Part shown: positions 7,920 to 17,153 of the stretch, one piece after another
Numbering within the stretch: the first letter of the stretch is position 1
How the letters are laid out: each line of letters opens with the position of its first letter
Assembly (NCBI RefSeq): GCF_019266065.1
Contig: NZ_LPNR01000128.1
Location: 108,448 to 172,447 of the forward strand
DNA from: Nocardia sp. MH4
Lineage (GTDB): Bacteria; Actinomycetota; Actinomycetes; Mycobacteriales; Mycobacteriaceae
Length of the DNA: 64,000 nucleotides
Direction: 5' to 3'
Translations under genes and position numbers: made by a program
The notes under the pieces: generated by a model
The model's input: only the letters and a program-made list of their open reading frames with translations
Told to the model about the DNA's origin: nothing
The model's database searches: none

Positions 7920-9203
7920 ATGCGCGATGACGAGCGGCCCAGAGACCTCGACGTGTTGGTGCTGCCTATGGTCGGCCGGTTGGAGCGGACGGATTCGGCG
8001 TGGGAGCCGTATCGCCTATTGGGTGCGGATGGTGAAGTGGTGTCTTCTGCCACACGATTCTTCGCGGAGTTGCAGGCATCGGATCGCTCGGTGTCGACAA
8101 TCCGCTCCTATGGGCTGGATCTGTTGCGATGGTGGCGTTTCCTGACTGTGCTGGGGGTGGAATGGGACCGCGCGATGCCAGCGGATGGCCGCGATTTTGC
8201 GCGGTGGATGAAGATCGCCGACAAGCCCGTACGTCCACATTGGCGGCATCGCGGTGACGAAGCGGGGGCGGCCGGTCGGGGTGAGAAGGGCACGGAGACA
8301 ACAGAGTTAGCGGTCCTGAATCCGGTCACCGGTAAACCTGGCCAGGGTGTGAAATTCTCGGCGGCCACGCGTGCTCACGCGGAGACGGTGTTGCGTTCGT
8401 TCTACGAGTTTCAGTTGGGCATCGGGTGCGGGCCGCTGGTCAATCCATTCCCGCTGGATCGGGTGCGCCGTGCTGGGCGCGTGCACGCGCACCACGATCC
8501 GTCCGATAGGTTCGGGAACGAACGCGTGGGCCGTTACCGTCCCACGGTGCCCAAGCGGATTCCGCGGAGGATTCCGGACGAGCAATTCAACGGCGTGTTC
8601 GCGGGGTTGCGGTCGACCCGGGATCGTGCGTTGTTGGCGTTCTGGGTGTCTACGGGTGTGCGTGCAGAGGAACTGTTGTCGTCCGGGCAAGACAGCCCGG
8701 ATGTTGGTCAGCAGGTGATCGCGGTGACGCGCAAAGGTTCTGGTGCGGTCCAGCGAGTTCCGGCCTCGCCGGATGCGTTCGTGTGGTTGCGGATCTATCA
8801 GGAAGAGCTGTGGCGTCGCGGCGCGCCGCGGGGGCGGGGGTTTCCGCTGTGGTTCACATTGCGGCAACCGTGGCGGCGGCTGTCGTACCCGGCGGCGCGA
8901 GCAATGTTCACGCGGGCACAGGCGTTGCTCGGGTCGAATTGGACCCTGCACGATCTGCGTCACACAGCGGCGTACCGGATGGCCAGCGACCCGGAGCTGC
9001 CGTTGTTCGACGTGCAGGCGATCCTCGGCCACGTCTCCTTGACCACGACCCAGCTGTACCTCACGCCGAGCGAGGATGAGGTGATCGAGCACGCCCTGGC
9101 CCACTACGCCCGCCGCGCCAACACGCGTGCGGCAGCAGTGCCCGCGACTCCGGCGCCCGGCTACAACCCTGCCGCGCTCGATGTGCTGTTCGGGCGGCCG
9201 TGA
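7920..9203 (+). CDS. tyrosine recombinase / site-specific integrase
   Basis: This 427-residue protein has a SAM-like core-binding domain (about residues 40-150) and a C-terminal catalytic domain. Visible catalytic residues are the first Arg in STGVRAEELLSS, HDLRHTAAYRM (the His-x-x-Arg pair), LGH in AILGHVSLTTTQLY, and the Tyr nucleophile at TQLYLTP. A Lys in AVTRKGSGAV fits the beta-hairpin position. Its stop overlaps the start of the next gene by one base (TGATG), so it is translated together with a second, larger recombinase. Such paired recombinases act together on one element in several mobile families. The upstream gap 7633-7919 has no gene. Confidence 0.9.
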   Translation: MRDDERPRDLDVLVLPMVGRLERTDSAWEPYRLLGADGEVVSSATRFFAELQASDRSVSTIRSYGLDLLRWWRFLTVLGVEWDRAMPADGRDFARWMKIADKPVRPHWRHRGDEAGAAGRGEKGTETTELAVLNPVTGKPGQGVKFSAATRAHAETVLRSFYEFQLGIGCGPLVNPFPLDRVRRAGRVHAHHDPSDRFGNERVGRYRPTVPKRIPRRIPDEQFNGVFAGLRSTRDRALLAFWVSTGVRAEELLSSGQDSPDVGQQVIAVTRKGSGAVQRVPASPDAFVWLRIYQEELWRRGAPRGRGFPLWFTLRQPWRRLSYPAARAMFTRAQALLGSNWTLHDLRHTAAYRMASDPELPLFDVQAILGHVSLTTTQLYLTPSEDEVIEHALAHYARRANTRAAAVPATPAPGYNPAALDVLFGRP

Positions 9204-11698
9204 TGACTACCGTCAGGGGTCGCGGGGTCTCGAAGCTGCCCGCCAGCGCCGACCCGCACAGAGCCGTGGCGCCTCGCCATACCGGGCCGGTCGCTGAGCG
9301 CCTACTCACACGCTTCCCAGCCCGTCGAACCGCACCGCCGCGAAATACACACAGTGCAGGACAGGTGCTGGCGACGCTGAGCGGTCCGAGCTTTCTGCTG
9401 GCCGGCCAGGAATCGACGCAAGCGCTCGGTGTGCAGGGCGCGAGATGGCTGTTGGACTGGCTGGTCACGTTTTCGGGGACCACGTGGCAGCAGCGCTGGG
9501 ATGCTAGCGGCGCGGCGCGCTGGGGATCGGAGTGGAGCACCCCGGTCCGGCGTTGGCTGCTCGCGCGGGGCATTGAGTGCGAACCAGTGATGATGTTGGA
9601 TTGCGGGTTGGCGGGATTGTTCAGTGCCGACGTGGTGCGCCCGGGTTTGGAGTTCTTGTTGTCCCAGCGCCGTACGGCGTTTTGGCGGGAGTGGGCGGGC
9701 CCGTGTCGTGACCGTCGCGGGTTCGCGCGGTTGCAGGCAGGTACCGATGCGGCGATGTGGGATTCGATGCAGGGCCGCACTGCACGTTGGTATATCACCG
9801 CGCTGATACTGGTCAAAGGCGGTGGTATCTCGAAGATCACGGTCGGCGATTGCGTCCAGCTACGTATCGCCGAAAGGATCGTGTGCACACCAGGCAACAG
9901 CCGCCATGGCTTCTACATGGTGCTACGTGACATCGGTTGCTTTCCTGCCGATTCGCCACCGAGCCTGCATTGGGTAACTCGCCGCAAGGGCCAAGCCAGT
10001 GTGGAGGACATGGTCGACCGTTACCGCGTCGCCAACCCGGCTGTACGGGCGGTGTTCATCGACTATCTCTCCGAACGCCAACCCGCACTAGACTATTCGA
10101 CGATCGAAGATCTCGCGCGCACGCTGGTGGGGCACTTCTGGGCGGACCTCGAAAAACATCATCCCGGCATCGACTCGTTCCGCCTCGACCGCGAGATGGC
10201 GACGGCATGGAAACGGCGTCTCCAGACCAGGCCCGTGCGCCGTCGACAACCCGATGGCTCGTTCGCCGAAATCCAGGTCCCTCGGGTCCAGTACATCAAC
10301 CTGCTCACCGCGGTGCGCGCGTTCTATCTCGACCTGGCGTCGTGGTCGGCCGCGGATCCCGCGCGGTGGGCGTACTGGGTGGCTCCGTGTCCGATCACCC
10401 CGGCTGAAACCAGTAGCAAAAAGCTGGAACGCCGCCGAAAAGCGCGTATGGATCAACGCACACGCGAACGGCTTCCGATGCTGCCGACCCTGGTCCGTAT
10501 CGCCGAGCAGCGTGCCTCCGACGCGAAGACTTTCGTCGCGGCGGCCTTGGCGGCGGCGCCGGGCGGCCGGTTCAGTGCAGGCGGACAGGTGTATGTCCGG
10601 TCCAAGCCGTGGACGCGTGCAGGGGCCAACGACATCCCAATCGTCTACGACGAAGCCGGTCGCAGAATCAAGCTCCGCGAGTTGGAGAACCGAGCGTTCT
10701 GGGCGTGGGCCAGTGTGGAAGTTTTGCGTCACACCGGTGTCCGGATAGAAGAACTGCTCGAGATCAGCCACCACAGCATCACGCAGTACACGCTGCCTAG
10801 TACCGGTGAGATCATCCCGTTGTTGCAGATCGCGCCATCGAAATCCGACGAGGAACGGGTTTTGGTCGTCGGCCCGGAACTGGCCGATGTGCTTTCGGCG
10901 ATCGTGTGCAGAGTGCGAGGAACGGATGGACGGGTGCCGCTGGTGCCGTTCTACGACATCGCCGAGCGCGTCTGGAGCGAGCCCGCGCCACTGTTGTTCC
11001 AGTGGAACAACGGAGCGCAAGTCCGTCCCGTATCGGCCGGGATGATCCGCACGGCGCTGACCGAGCTACTGGAAGCGACCGGTGTCAAAGACGCTGCGGG
11101 GGCGCCGTTGTACTTCCAACCGCACGACCTGCGCCGGATCTTCACGACCGAAGCGATCATGAACGGAATGCCCCCGCACATCGCGCAACTGCTGTTGGGG
11201 CACAAGGACATCAACACCACCATGGGCTACAAGGCGATCTATCCGCAGGAAGCGATCGAAGGACATCGTGGCTTCATCGCCCGTCGCCGCGCGCTGCGCC
11301 CCGGTGAGGAGTACCGCACTCCGACCGATGCCGAGTGGGACGAATTTCTCGGCCACTTCGAGCGCCGCAAACTCGCCTTGGGCGATTGCGGGCGCGCTTA
11401 CGGCACAAGTTGCCAGCACGAGCACAGCTGTGTCCGGTGCCCGGTACTGCGGGTCGACCCCGCCCAGCGCCACCGGCTCGCCGAAATCCGCGACAACCTC
11501 ACCGTTCGTATCGCCGAAGCGCAGCAGGCGGGTTGGGTCGGCGAAGCCGATGGGTTGGCTGTGAGTTTGGCCGCCGCCGAGGACAAGCTCTCCCAGATCG
11601 ACGCGCGCATCGCGCGCGCCGGTACCGTGTGTCTGAGCCTGCCGAGCTTCCCCGACATCGCCGCTCGGTCAGCCGTGATACCCGTCCGCCCGGATTGA
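9203..11698 (+). CDS. large tyrosine recombinase (second of pair)
   Basis: About 831 residues, roughly twice the usual integrase length. The N-terminal 400 residues carry no motif I recognise and are probably DNA-binding. The C-terminal catalytic domain shows RHTGVRIEELLEI, QPHDLRRIFTTEA, LLLGHKDINTTMGY and the Tyr in YKAIYPQEA. After the active site there is a Cys/His cluster (CQHEHSCVRC) and a coiled coil near AAAEDKLSQIDARIARA. A GTG at 9200 is an alternative start. It overlaps the preceding recombinase, so the two are one operon. The zinc-like tail resembles recombinases found in paired or trio arrangements; the third partner is not seen. Confidence 0.88.
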   Translation: MTTVRGRGVSKLPASADPHRAVAPRHTGPVAERLLTRFPARRTAPPRNTHSAGQVLATLSGPSFLLAGQESTQALGVQGARWLLDWLVTFSGTTWQQRWDASGAARWGSEWSTPVRRWLLARGIECEPVMMLDCGLAGLFSADVVRPGLEFLLSQRRTAFWREWAGPCRDRRGFARLQAGTDAAMWDSMQGRTARWYITALILVKGGGISKITVGDCVQLRIAERIVCTPGNSRHGFYMVLRDIGCFPADSPPSLHWVTRRKGQASVEDMVDRYRVANPAVRAVFIDYLSERQPALDYSTIEDLARTLVGHFWADLEKHHPGIDSFRLDREMATAWKRRLQTRPVRRRQPDGSFAEIQVPRVQYINLLTAVRAFYLDLASWSAADPARWAYWVAPCPITPAETSSKKLERRRKARMDQRTRERLPMLPTLVRIAEQRASDAKTFVAAALAAAPGGRFSAGGQVYVRSKPWTRAGANDIPIVYDEAGRRIKLRELENRAFWAWASVEVLRHTGVRIEELLEISHHSITQYTLPSTGEIIPLLQIAPSKSDEERVLVVGPELADVLSAIVCRVRGTDGRVPLVPFYDIAERVWSEPAPLLFQWNNGAQVRPVSAGMIRTALTELLEATGVKDAAGAPLYFQPHDLRRIFTTEAIMNGMPPHIAQLLLGHKDINTTMGYKAIYPQEAIEGHRGFIARRRALRPGEEYRTPTDAEWDEFLGHFERRKLALGDCGRAYGTSCQHEHSCVRCPVLRVDPAQRHRLAEIRDNLTVRIAEAQQAGWVGEADGLAVSLAAAEDKLSQIDARIARAGTVCLSLPSFPDIAARSAVIPVRPD

Positions 11699-11851
11699 AC
11701 GGCCGGCCAGCCACCGCCCGGTTTGTGGTAGCGACCTCTGCGGTCGACGCCCGCGCTTTCCGAAGCTCAGTTATTCGGGGTTCCGGTAGAGCCTGTCCAT
11801 CTGCGGGCGTTGTTTGGTCTTCGTGTGCGTGCATGGCCGCAGCCTGGGGTG

Positions 11852-12379
11852 CTATCTGCGTGTGGGGTTGGTGTGTCGTGGGGTCAGGAAGTGGTCGATG
11901 TCGACGATGAGGAACAGGGCGGTGGCGGTGGTGACCACCTGGGCGTGGTCGTTTTCGATGGTGGCGCGCAGGTGGAGTTTGCGGCCGTCGCGGGCGTGGA
12001 TGTGGGCGCGCAGGGTGTAGGCGGTGTCGAGCAGGACCGGGGCGAGGTAGTCGATGGCGAGGTGGCGGGTGACGGCGAGTTCTTCCACGCTGTAGAGCAG
12101 AAAGCCGAACAAATCGTCGAGGACGGTGGCGACCGCGCCGCCGTGCGCGATTGCCGGGGCACCCACATGGCGAGAGTCGAAGCGGTGGTGGGCGTGGACA
12201 CCGTGGGCGTCACCTCGCACGCGCAGCTGGTGACCGTGCGGGTTGGCCGGACCGCAACCGAGGCAGTGGTCGTGGTGAGGCGGCAGGTCGGCGGCTTCGG
12301 ACGGGGCCACGGGGAATGCGGGGAACCAGTTCTCCGACCCGGGGGGAAGGGGTCCGGTGGTATCGGGTGTGCGGCTCAT
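11852..12379 (-). CDS. PaaI-type hotdog-fold thioesterase
   Basis: This 175-residue protein has the 4HBT hotdog domain in its C-terminal two thirds. HHRFDSRHVGAPAIAHGGAVATVLDDLFGFLL contains the HGG catalytic turn of PaaI-type acyl-CoA thioesterases, followed by LAIDYLAPVLLDTAY. The N-terminal CLGCGPANPHGH is typical of actinobacterial members. It hydrolyses acyl- or aryl-CoA thioesters; the substrate is unknown. It lies 21 bases after the universal stress protein gene, downstream of the MFS gene, so the three form one operon. A clear paralogue with the same CLGCGPANPHGH and HGGAVATV-DDLFGFLLY motifs is at 50938-51468. Confidence 0.88.
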   Translation of the reverse strand: MSRTPDTTGPLPPGSENWFPAFPVAPSEAADLPPHHDHCLGCGPANPHGHQLRVRGDAHGVHAHHRFDSRHVGAPAIAHGGAVATVLDDLFGFLLYSVEELAVTRHLAIDYLAPVLLDTAYTLRAHIHARDGRKLHLRATIENDHAQVVTTATALFLIVDIDHFLTPRHTNPTRR

Positions 12380-12400
12380 AGGTGCTTTCTGTGGGGTGTG

Positions 12401-12850
12401 TCACCGGGTGGTGGCGAACAGGATGTCGCAGTGGGCTTTACGAGCGAGTGCGATCGGTGGGGTGGTCAGCAGCCGGGCCAGCAGCGGTGATCGGTGCGCA
12501 TCGGCGGTGACGATGAGGTCAGCGCCGGTGGCAGCGGCCAGGTGCAGCAGGGCGTGCGGGGTGGGCGCGGGCAGGATGTGGGTTTCGATGTCGGTGGCGC
12601 CGTGGTTGATCGCGTGCTGGTGGGCGGTACGCAGGATGGTGTCGGTGGGGGTGGTGCCGCGTAGCTGGTAGGCGTCGGGTCCGAGCCGGTCGAGGTCGGC
12701 CCCGAGATCATGTTCGTCGATGTCGTGACGGACGCAGATGATCAGGAGCCGGGCGTGGGTGGCGTGGGCGAGTTCGGCGGCGTGGTCGACCACGCGGTAG
12801 GAGCGGTCGGATCCGTCGGTGTCGACGATGATCGTGCGATAGGCCGTCAT
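12401..12850 (-). CDS. universal stress protein (UspA family)
   Basis: A single-domain 149-residue Usp. The N-terminal strand TIIVDTDGSDRSYRVVDHAAELA carries the usual D-G-S turn. The mid region is ADLIVTADAHRSPLLARLL. The C-terminal strand is HCDILFATT. The ATP-binding GxxGxxxxGS loop is not canonical (ADAHRSPLLARLLTTPPIALAR), so nucleotide binding is uncertain. It sits 12 bases after the MFS gene and 21 bases before the thioesterase gene in one minus-strand operon. Confidence 0.85.
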   Translation of the reverse strand: MTAYRTIIVDTDGSDRSYRVVDHAAELAHATHARLLIICVRHDIDEHDLGADLDRLGPDAYQLRGTTPTDTILRTAHQHAINHGATDIETHILPAPTPHALLHLAAATGADLIVTADAHRSPLLARLLTTPPIALARKAHCDILFATTR

Positions 12851-12862
12851 GACGGGCGTCTT

Positions 12863-14422
12863 TCATGGGATGGACGGGTGTGGGCGTGGTGTTCGGAATC
12901 GGCGGGTGGTGGGGCCGGGGGCGAGGAATGCCAGCACGATCGCCCCGATCGTGGTGAGAGCGGCCAGGGTGAGCGCGGCTTGGCCGCTGCCGTGCACGAA
13001 CGCGGCCTTGGCGAACTCGGCCAGTGGCGCGGCTGCGGGTCCGGCCTGGTCGGCGACCTGCAGGGCGGCGGCCAGGGAATCGGCGACCGGGCCACGGGCG
13101 GGCTCGGGTAGGCGGGGCAGGGCGGGCGCGATGTGGTGGGAGTAGCCGGCGGCGAGCACACTGCCGGCCACGGCGATCCCGATCGCGGCGCCGATCTCGC
13201 GGGCGGCGTCGTTGACCGCGGCGGCGACCCCGTGTTTGGCCTCGGGGGTGTCGGCGACGATGGCGTAGGTCGCTGGGGCGGTGCACAATCCCAGGCCCGC
13301 GCTCATGATCAGCAGCGGCCACAGTAGATCGAGGTAGTGCGCGGCGAGGGTCAACCGGCTCACCAGCACCAGCGCGGCGGCGATGGTGAGCAGGCCGGTG
13401 ACGGTCATCGCCCGCAACCCGACCTGGCCCGACAGCCACGGCGCGATCACCGAGATCACGACCAGCGGCACCACCATCGGCGCCAGCGCCAGTGCCGAGG
13501 CCAGCGGCCCGTAGCCGAGGATCAGCTGCAAATACTGCACCAGTAGCAGGAACACTCCGAAGGTGACCAGGAACTGGATGGTCACCGACAGCGATCCGGC
13601 ACCGAAACCACGGCGGGCGAACAACCGCACGTCCAGCAGCGGTGCCGCCGAGCGCAGCTCGACGACCACGAACGCCACCGCCGCCGCGACACCGAGCCCG
13701 GCGGTGGCGGCGACGAGCGGGTCGGTCCAGCCGCGCGCGGGGACCTCGACCGCGGCGAACACGATCGCCGCGATCGCGACGGCCACCGCGCCCGCGCCGA
13801 CCCAGTCCACCGGCGGATGCTCGCGTTGGCGGGACTCGGCGATGGTGCAGGCCAACCCCGCCAGCACTGCCCCGGCCACGGTCAACCCGACGAACACCGA
13901 CAGCCACGACCACTGCTCGAGCAGTAGCCCGGCGCCGAGGATGCCCAGTACCGCCCCGGACCCGGCGACTCCGGCCCACACCCCTACCGCCCGGCCACGA
14001 TGGGTAGGAGGGAAGCCCGCGGTCAGGATCGACAGTGTCGAGGGCATCACCAGCGCCGCGCCCGCCCCGGCCAGCGCGCGTGCCGCGATCAACCACGCCG
14101 GGTCGGACAGCAGCAGCGGCAACGCCGAGGCGGCGGCGAATACCGCCAGTCCCGCGACCAGTACCCCGCGACGCCCGTAACGGTCACCGATGGCTCCGGC
14201 GGGTAGCACCAGACATGCCAGCACCAGGGTGTAGCCGTCGACGATCCAGGTCAGCTGGGCTTGGGTGGCCCCGGTCGCGACCGCGATCTGCGGCAACGCC
14301 GAATACAACGCCGCCATCGCCGCGACCACCAGCGCCACCGCCAGGCACGACACCGTCAGCATCCACCACTGGGCCCTGGTCCAGCGGGCGATCTCGACCG
14401 TGTCCGTTCCGGGTGCGGTCAC
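12863..14422 (-). CDS. MFS drug efflux transporter, DHA2 (14-TM) type
   Basis: About 519 residues with some 14 hydrophobic segments. Visible motifs are LTWIVDGYTLVLACLVLPAG, the loop motif A GAIGDRYGRR and GVWAGVAGSGAVLGILGAG (motif C-like). The conserved AAVNDAAREIGAAIG occurs in the last third. A GTG at 14422 with GGGAGG 5 bases upstream is preferred over GTG at 14428. The DHA2 family exports amphipathic drugs by proton antiport at the plasma membrane. It is divergent from a TetR gene (14551), the usual local repressor arrangement. A close paralogue lies at 45754-47388. Confidence 0.92.
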   Translation of the reverse strand: MTAPGTDTVEIARWTRAQWWMLTVSCLAVALVVAAMAALYSALPQIAVATGATQAQLTWIVDGYTLVLACLVLPAGAIGDRYGRRGVLVAGLAVFAAASALPLLLSDPAWLIAARALAGAGAALVMPSTLSILTAGFPPTHRGRAVGVWAGVAGSGAVLGILGAGLLLEQWSWLSVFVGLTVAGAVLAGLACTIAESRQREHPPVDWVGAGAVAVAIAAIVFAAVEVPARGWTDPLVAATAGLGVAAAVAFVVVELRSAAPLLDVRLFARRGFGAGSLSVTIQFLVTFGVFLLLVQYLQLILGYGPLASALALAPMVVPLVVISVIAPWLSGQVGLRAMTVTGLLTIAAALVLVSRLTLAAHYLDLLWPLLIMSAGLGLCTAPATYAIVADTPEAKHGVAAAVNDAAREIGAAIGIAVAGSVLAAGYSHHIAPALPRLPEPARGPVADSLAAALQVADQAGPAAAPLAEFAKAAFVHGSGQAALTLAALTTIGAIVLAFLAPGPTTRRFRTPRPHPSIP

Positions 14423-14441
14423 CGGCACCTCCCGACGTTGT

Positions 14442-14484
14442 AGACCAGCAGTCTCTGTGCGAGACCGTCAGTATCATAATGGTC
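14442..14484. promoter_or_regulatory. divergent promoter region with possible TetR operator
   Basis: The 128-bp space between the MFS and TetR genes is the only place for both promoters. AGACC occurs twice (14442 region and 14462). GACC at 14463-14466 with GGTC at 14481-14484 forms an interrupted dyad over a TATCAT/CATAAT stretch that could be a -10 element. The dyad is short, so the exact operator is inferred. Confidence 0.35.
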
Positions 14485-14550
14485 GGGGTGTGGGATGATG
14501 TCTACACATTCGCAGGGTTGAACGACACGAATCGCAAGGAGCGCGCGGCC

Positions 14551-15219
14551 ATGACCGACCCGGACCCCGCAGCGGCCGACCCGCTCACCACGGCCCCGGA
14601 GCAGGCCGATCCGCGGCTGGCACGCTCACGCAACCGGTTGCTCGACGCGGCCAGCCATCTGTTGTCCACCGGTGGTGTCGAAGCGGTCACAGTCGAGGCG
14701 GTCACCCGCGTGTCGAAGGTCGCGCGCGCCACCCTCTACCGGCACTTCGGTAGTACCACCCAACTGCTCGCGGCGACTTTCGAACGGCTGCTTCCGCAGG
14801 TCGACACACCGACCAGCACCGGGCCCGTGCGCGAGCGGCTCGTCGCGCTGCTCACCACCCAAGCCGACCTGATCCAACAGGCCCCGGTGCAGATGACCAC
14901 CCTGTCCTGGCTGGCGATGGGTTCCATCGGCGAGGACCACCCAGACCCGGCCGCGGTCACCTCGCTGCGCGCGCGCGTCATCGAGCAGTACCGCCACCCG
15001 TTCGACCAGATCCTCACCAGCCCACAGGCCCGCGCGATGCTCGGCGAGCTCGACACCACCTTCGCCATCATCGAACTCATCGGCCCGATCGTGTTCGCCC
15101 GTCTCACCGGACTACGCACCATCGACCACGACGACTGCACCCGGCTCGTCGACAACTTCCTCACCGCCCACCGAACAAACACCCCGACACACACCCCTAT
15201 CGACATCGCCACCCCGTAA
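14551..15219 (+). CDS. TetR family transcriptional regulator
   Basis: A 222-residue regulator. The N-terminal HTH is typical (LLSTGGVEAVTVEAVTRVS, then KVARATLYRHFGSTTQLL) and the C-terminal ligand domain is all-helical. AAGGA lies 11 bases before the ATG. It probably represses the divergent MFS / Usp / thioesterase operon. Its C-terminal segment from MLGE onward is identical in 40 of 45 residues to the partial TetR at the right edge of the window (63766-64000), so the window holds two close copies. Confidence 0.92.
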   Translation: MTDPDPAAADPLTTAPEQADPRLARSRNRLLDAASHLLSTGGVEAVTVEAVTRVSKVARATLYRHFGSTTQLLAATFERLLPQVDTPTSTGPVRERLVALLTTQADLIQQAPVQMTTLSWLAMGSIGEDHPDPAAVTSLRARVIEQYRHPFDQILTSPQARAMLGELDTTFAIIELIGPIVFARLTGLRTIDHDDCTRLVDNFLTAHRTNTPTHTPIDIATP

Positions 15220-15242
15220 CCACAGATCCCGGGTCGCGCGGG

Positions 15243-15479
15243 TCAGAACAACGTGTCGCGCACCCGCAGCGGCCGGTACCCGGTCTGGCCCAGCTGGGCC
15301 AACTCGGCGTCGATGTCGACCTCGATCGCGCCGAAGAAGGTGATATTGGCGCTGTGGGCAGGGCTGATGTGGGTCAGGACTTCGTCATCGATACGCTGCC
15401 CGGCCCGGCGCATCTGCTCGATAGCGAGCCCGTAATGCTCCGTGGTCCAGGCGATGTTGTAGTTCAGAGAAGGGCCTAT
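15243..15479 (-). pseudogene. Tn3-family transposase, C-terminal fragment
   Basis: About 78 codons remain, ending at a stop at 15243. NIAWTTEHYGLAIEQMRRAG followed by DDEVLTHISPAHSANITFFG and YRPLRVRD matches the C-terminal end of Tn3-type transposases (the WNT-Y...L...ISP...H.N..G pattern). Upstream of 15479 the frame reads into antisense of the ligase gene, so the rest of the transposase is missing. No terminal inverted repeat was recognised. The assignment rests on the C-terminal pattern only. Confidence 0.5.
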
Positions 15480-15482
15480 GAA

Positions 15483-16361
15483 ATGAAACATGACGGCCTG
15501 AGGGCTATCGCCTATATCGATGACCAGCTGCGGCTCGAGTCGCGCAACGGCAACGACATCACCGTCGCCTGGCCCGAGCTCGCCGGGCTGGCTCCGGTTG
15601 AGCCTGGTTTCGTGGTCGATGGGGAGATCGTGATCGAACACGCGGGCCGGTCCTCGTTCCAGGCGTTGGCTCCGCGGATGCATCAACGCAACCCGGCCAC
15701 GATCCGGGCGCTGGCGGAAACGTCTCCGGCGACCTATCTGATCTTCGACCTGCTCCACATCGGTGACCGTTCACTGATCGAGTTGCCCTACGCCCAACGC
15801 CGCGAGCTCCTCGAACGCATCGGGCTGGCTGGACCGCATTGGCGGATCCCGCACCTGCTCCCGGGTCCTGCCGCTGCCGCTTTGGAGGTATCGAAAGAAC
15901 TAGGGGCCGAAGGCATCGTCTGCAAACGTCGCGACAGCTGGTATCTGCCCGGCCAGCGAAGTCCGGCCTGGATCAAGATCAAGAACGTCAGCCATCAAGA
16001 GGTCGTGGTGATCGGGTGGAAGAGCGGGTCGGGTCGACGCGCGGGACAGATCGGGTCGTTGCTGGTGGCGGTGCCCGATGACCGGGGAAGTCTCGAATAT
16101 GCAGGTAGCGTCGGGACCGGGTTCACCGCCGCGATGCTGACCGATCTACGCGAACGCCTGGCACCGCTGCAACAGTCGGACCCGCCGATCCCCAGCCTTG
16201 GACGTACCTCGGACGGAGTGGCCTGGGTTCGGCCGGCGCTGATCGGGGAGGTGGCGTTCACCGAATGGACCAGCGACGGCCGGTTACGGCATCCGAGCTG
16301 GCGAGGGCTGCGGCTGGACAAGGATCTCGACGAGATCGAAACCCCGACCGGGCGGCCGTGA
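15483..16361 (+). pseudogene. ATP-dependent DNA ligase (LigC/LigD type), 5'-truncated
   Basis: All ligase motifs after the truncation are present: the nucleotidyl lysine in KHDGLR, VDGEIVI, LIFDLLHI, EGIVCKR, and AWIKIKN with the OB-fold domain following to HPSWRGLRLD. Only about the first 30 residues before the active-site lysine are lost, at a junction with a Tn3 transposase tail. The remaining ATG at 15483 would put the catalytic lysine at residue 2; the codons upstream are open but are not ligase. The full-length family joins DNA ends using ATP, often with Ku. Activity of this copy is doubtful. No Ku gene is visible. Confidence 0.75.
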
Positions 16362-16530
16362 AGCCGGTGCCGAGACCCTAGTCGGCTGGCGTGAGTGCAT
16401 TTCCGCTCCACGTGGTCACCTGCCAGGGTTTCGTCGATGGCAGACCCTGGCTCGGTACCGCGAACAATGCCGGTGTGTGGTGAGCGTTCGGGCGGCGCAT
16501 CGGTACAGCAGCCAGTGACGACGTCGATGG

Positions 16531-16842
16531 TCAGTAGGGCTGGTCATTCCAGTAGTCGAGCTGTGGGGGCGGGCTTTCCGCTGCCGCGAGCATGTCCCGC
16601 ATGCGGGACAGCACAGCCGCCGACGATTCGCCGGGAGTGAAGCCGACGTGGGGCATCGCGAGGATATCGAGCACGGCACGCACGTCCCGGAGGCTCGGCG
16701 GGTTGGACGATTCGGCAACCAAGCCGCGATGCACGTCTTCGGCGGTGATGTCGGTATCGGGCTCAATCTGATCGATCACCAACGCCACGATCGCTGCCTG
16801 CTCGGCCGGGATCGGATCGCCATCATCGGGGACCACGGTCAT
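16531..16842 (-). CDS. small hypothetical protein, 103 aa
   Basis: An acidic, helical protein (AEQAAIVALVIDQIEPDTD, then LRDVRAVLDILAMPHVGF). I do not recognise it. The C-terminus is short and polar. It is followed by nothing on its strand before the ligase remnant, and preceded by a 59-aa gene on the same strand. Confidence 0.55.
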   Translation of the reverse strand: MTVVPDDGDPIPAEQAAIVALVIDQIEPDTDITAEDVHRGLVAESSNPPSLRDVRAVLDILAMPHVGFTPGESSAAVLSRMRDMLAAAESPPPQLDYWNDQPY

Positions 16843-16894
16843 CAGCGTAGTCCGATCTCGGCATCGGTCCTGTACGGCTGCCGTGATGCCGGGT

Positions 16895-17074
16895 TCAGTC
16901 GTCGGCGGTCACCATCAACGCTGTCGAGGCTGGCCACGGGTATGTGCCCGGGGTGTCGTCGACGGCTTCGACGAGTACCCGTTCCGGATCGCCCAGATAG
17001 TCGACTTCGAGCACCCTGAACACCGTTGCCCCATTGGGGTGTAATCGCACCCGCGCACCAACCTCGAACCTCAT
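16895..17074 (-). CDS. very small hypothetical protein, 59 aa
   Basis: The ATG is at 17074 and the stop at 16895. The translation begins MRFEVGARVRLHPNGATVFR and continues as alternating strands (VLEVDYLGDPERVLVEAVDD), which looks like a small SH3-like beta-barrel. It is too short to place in a family. Codon use is normal for the region, with strong third-position GC. It is probably real but unproved. Confidence 0.55.
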   Translation of the reverse strand: MRFEVGARVRLHPNGATVFRVLEVDYLGDPERVLVEAVDDTPGTYPWPASTALMVTADD

Positions 17075-17153
17075 GGGTACAAGCTAACCGGATCGGCGGG
17101 GGAGCAAATCCGCGACATACTCCTCGGTCCGTTTCGGTGACTCGACATGACGG

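Noticed and set aside
12708..14096. 462-codon minus-strand frame inside the MFS gene
   Set aside because: Arg/Gly-rich out-of-frame product; the overlapping frame encodes a clear 14-helix MFS transporter.
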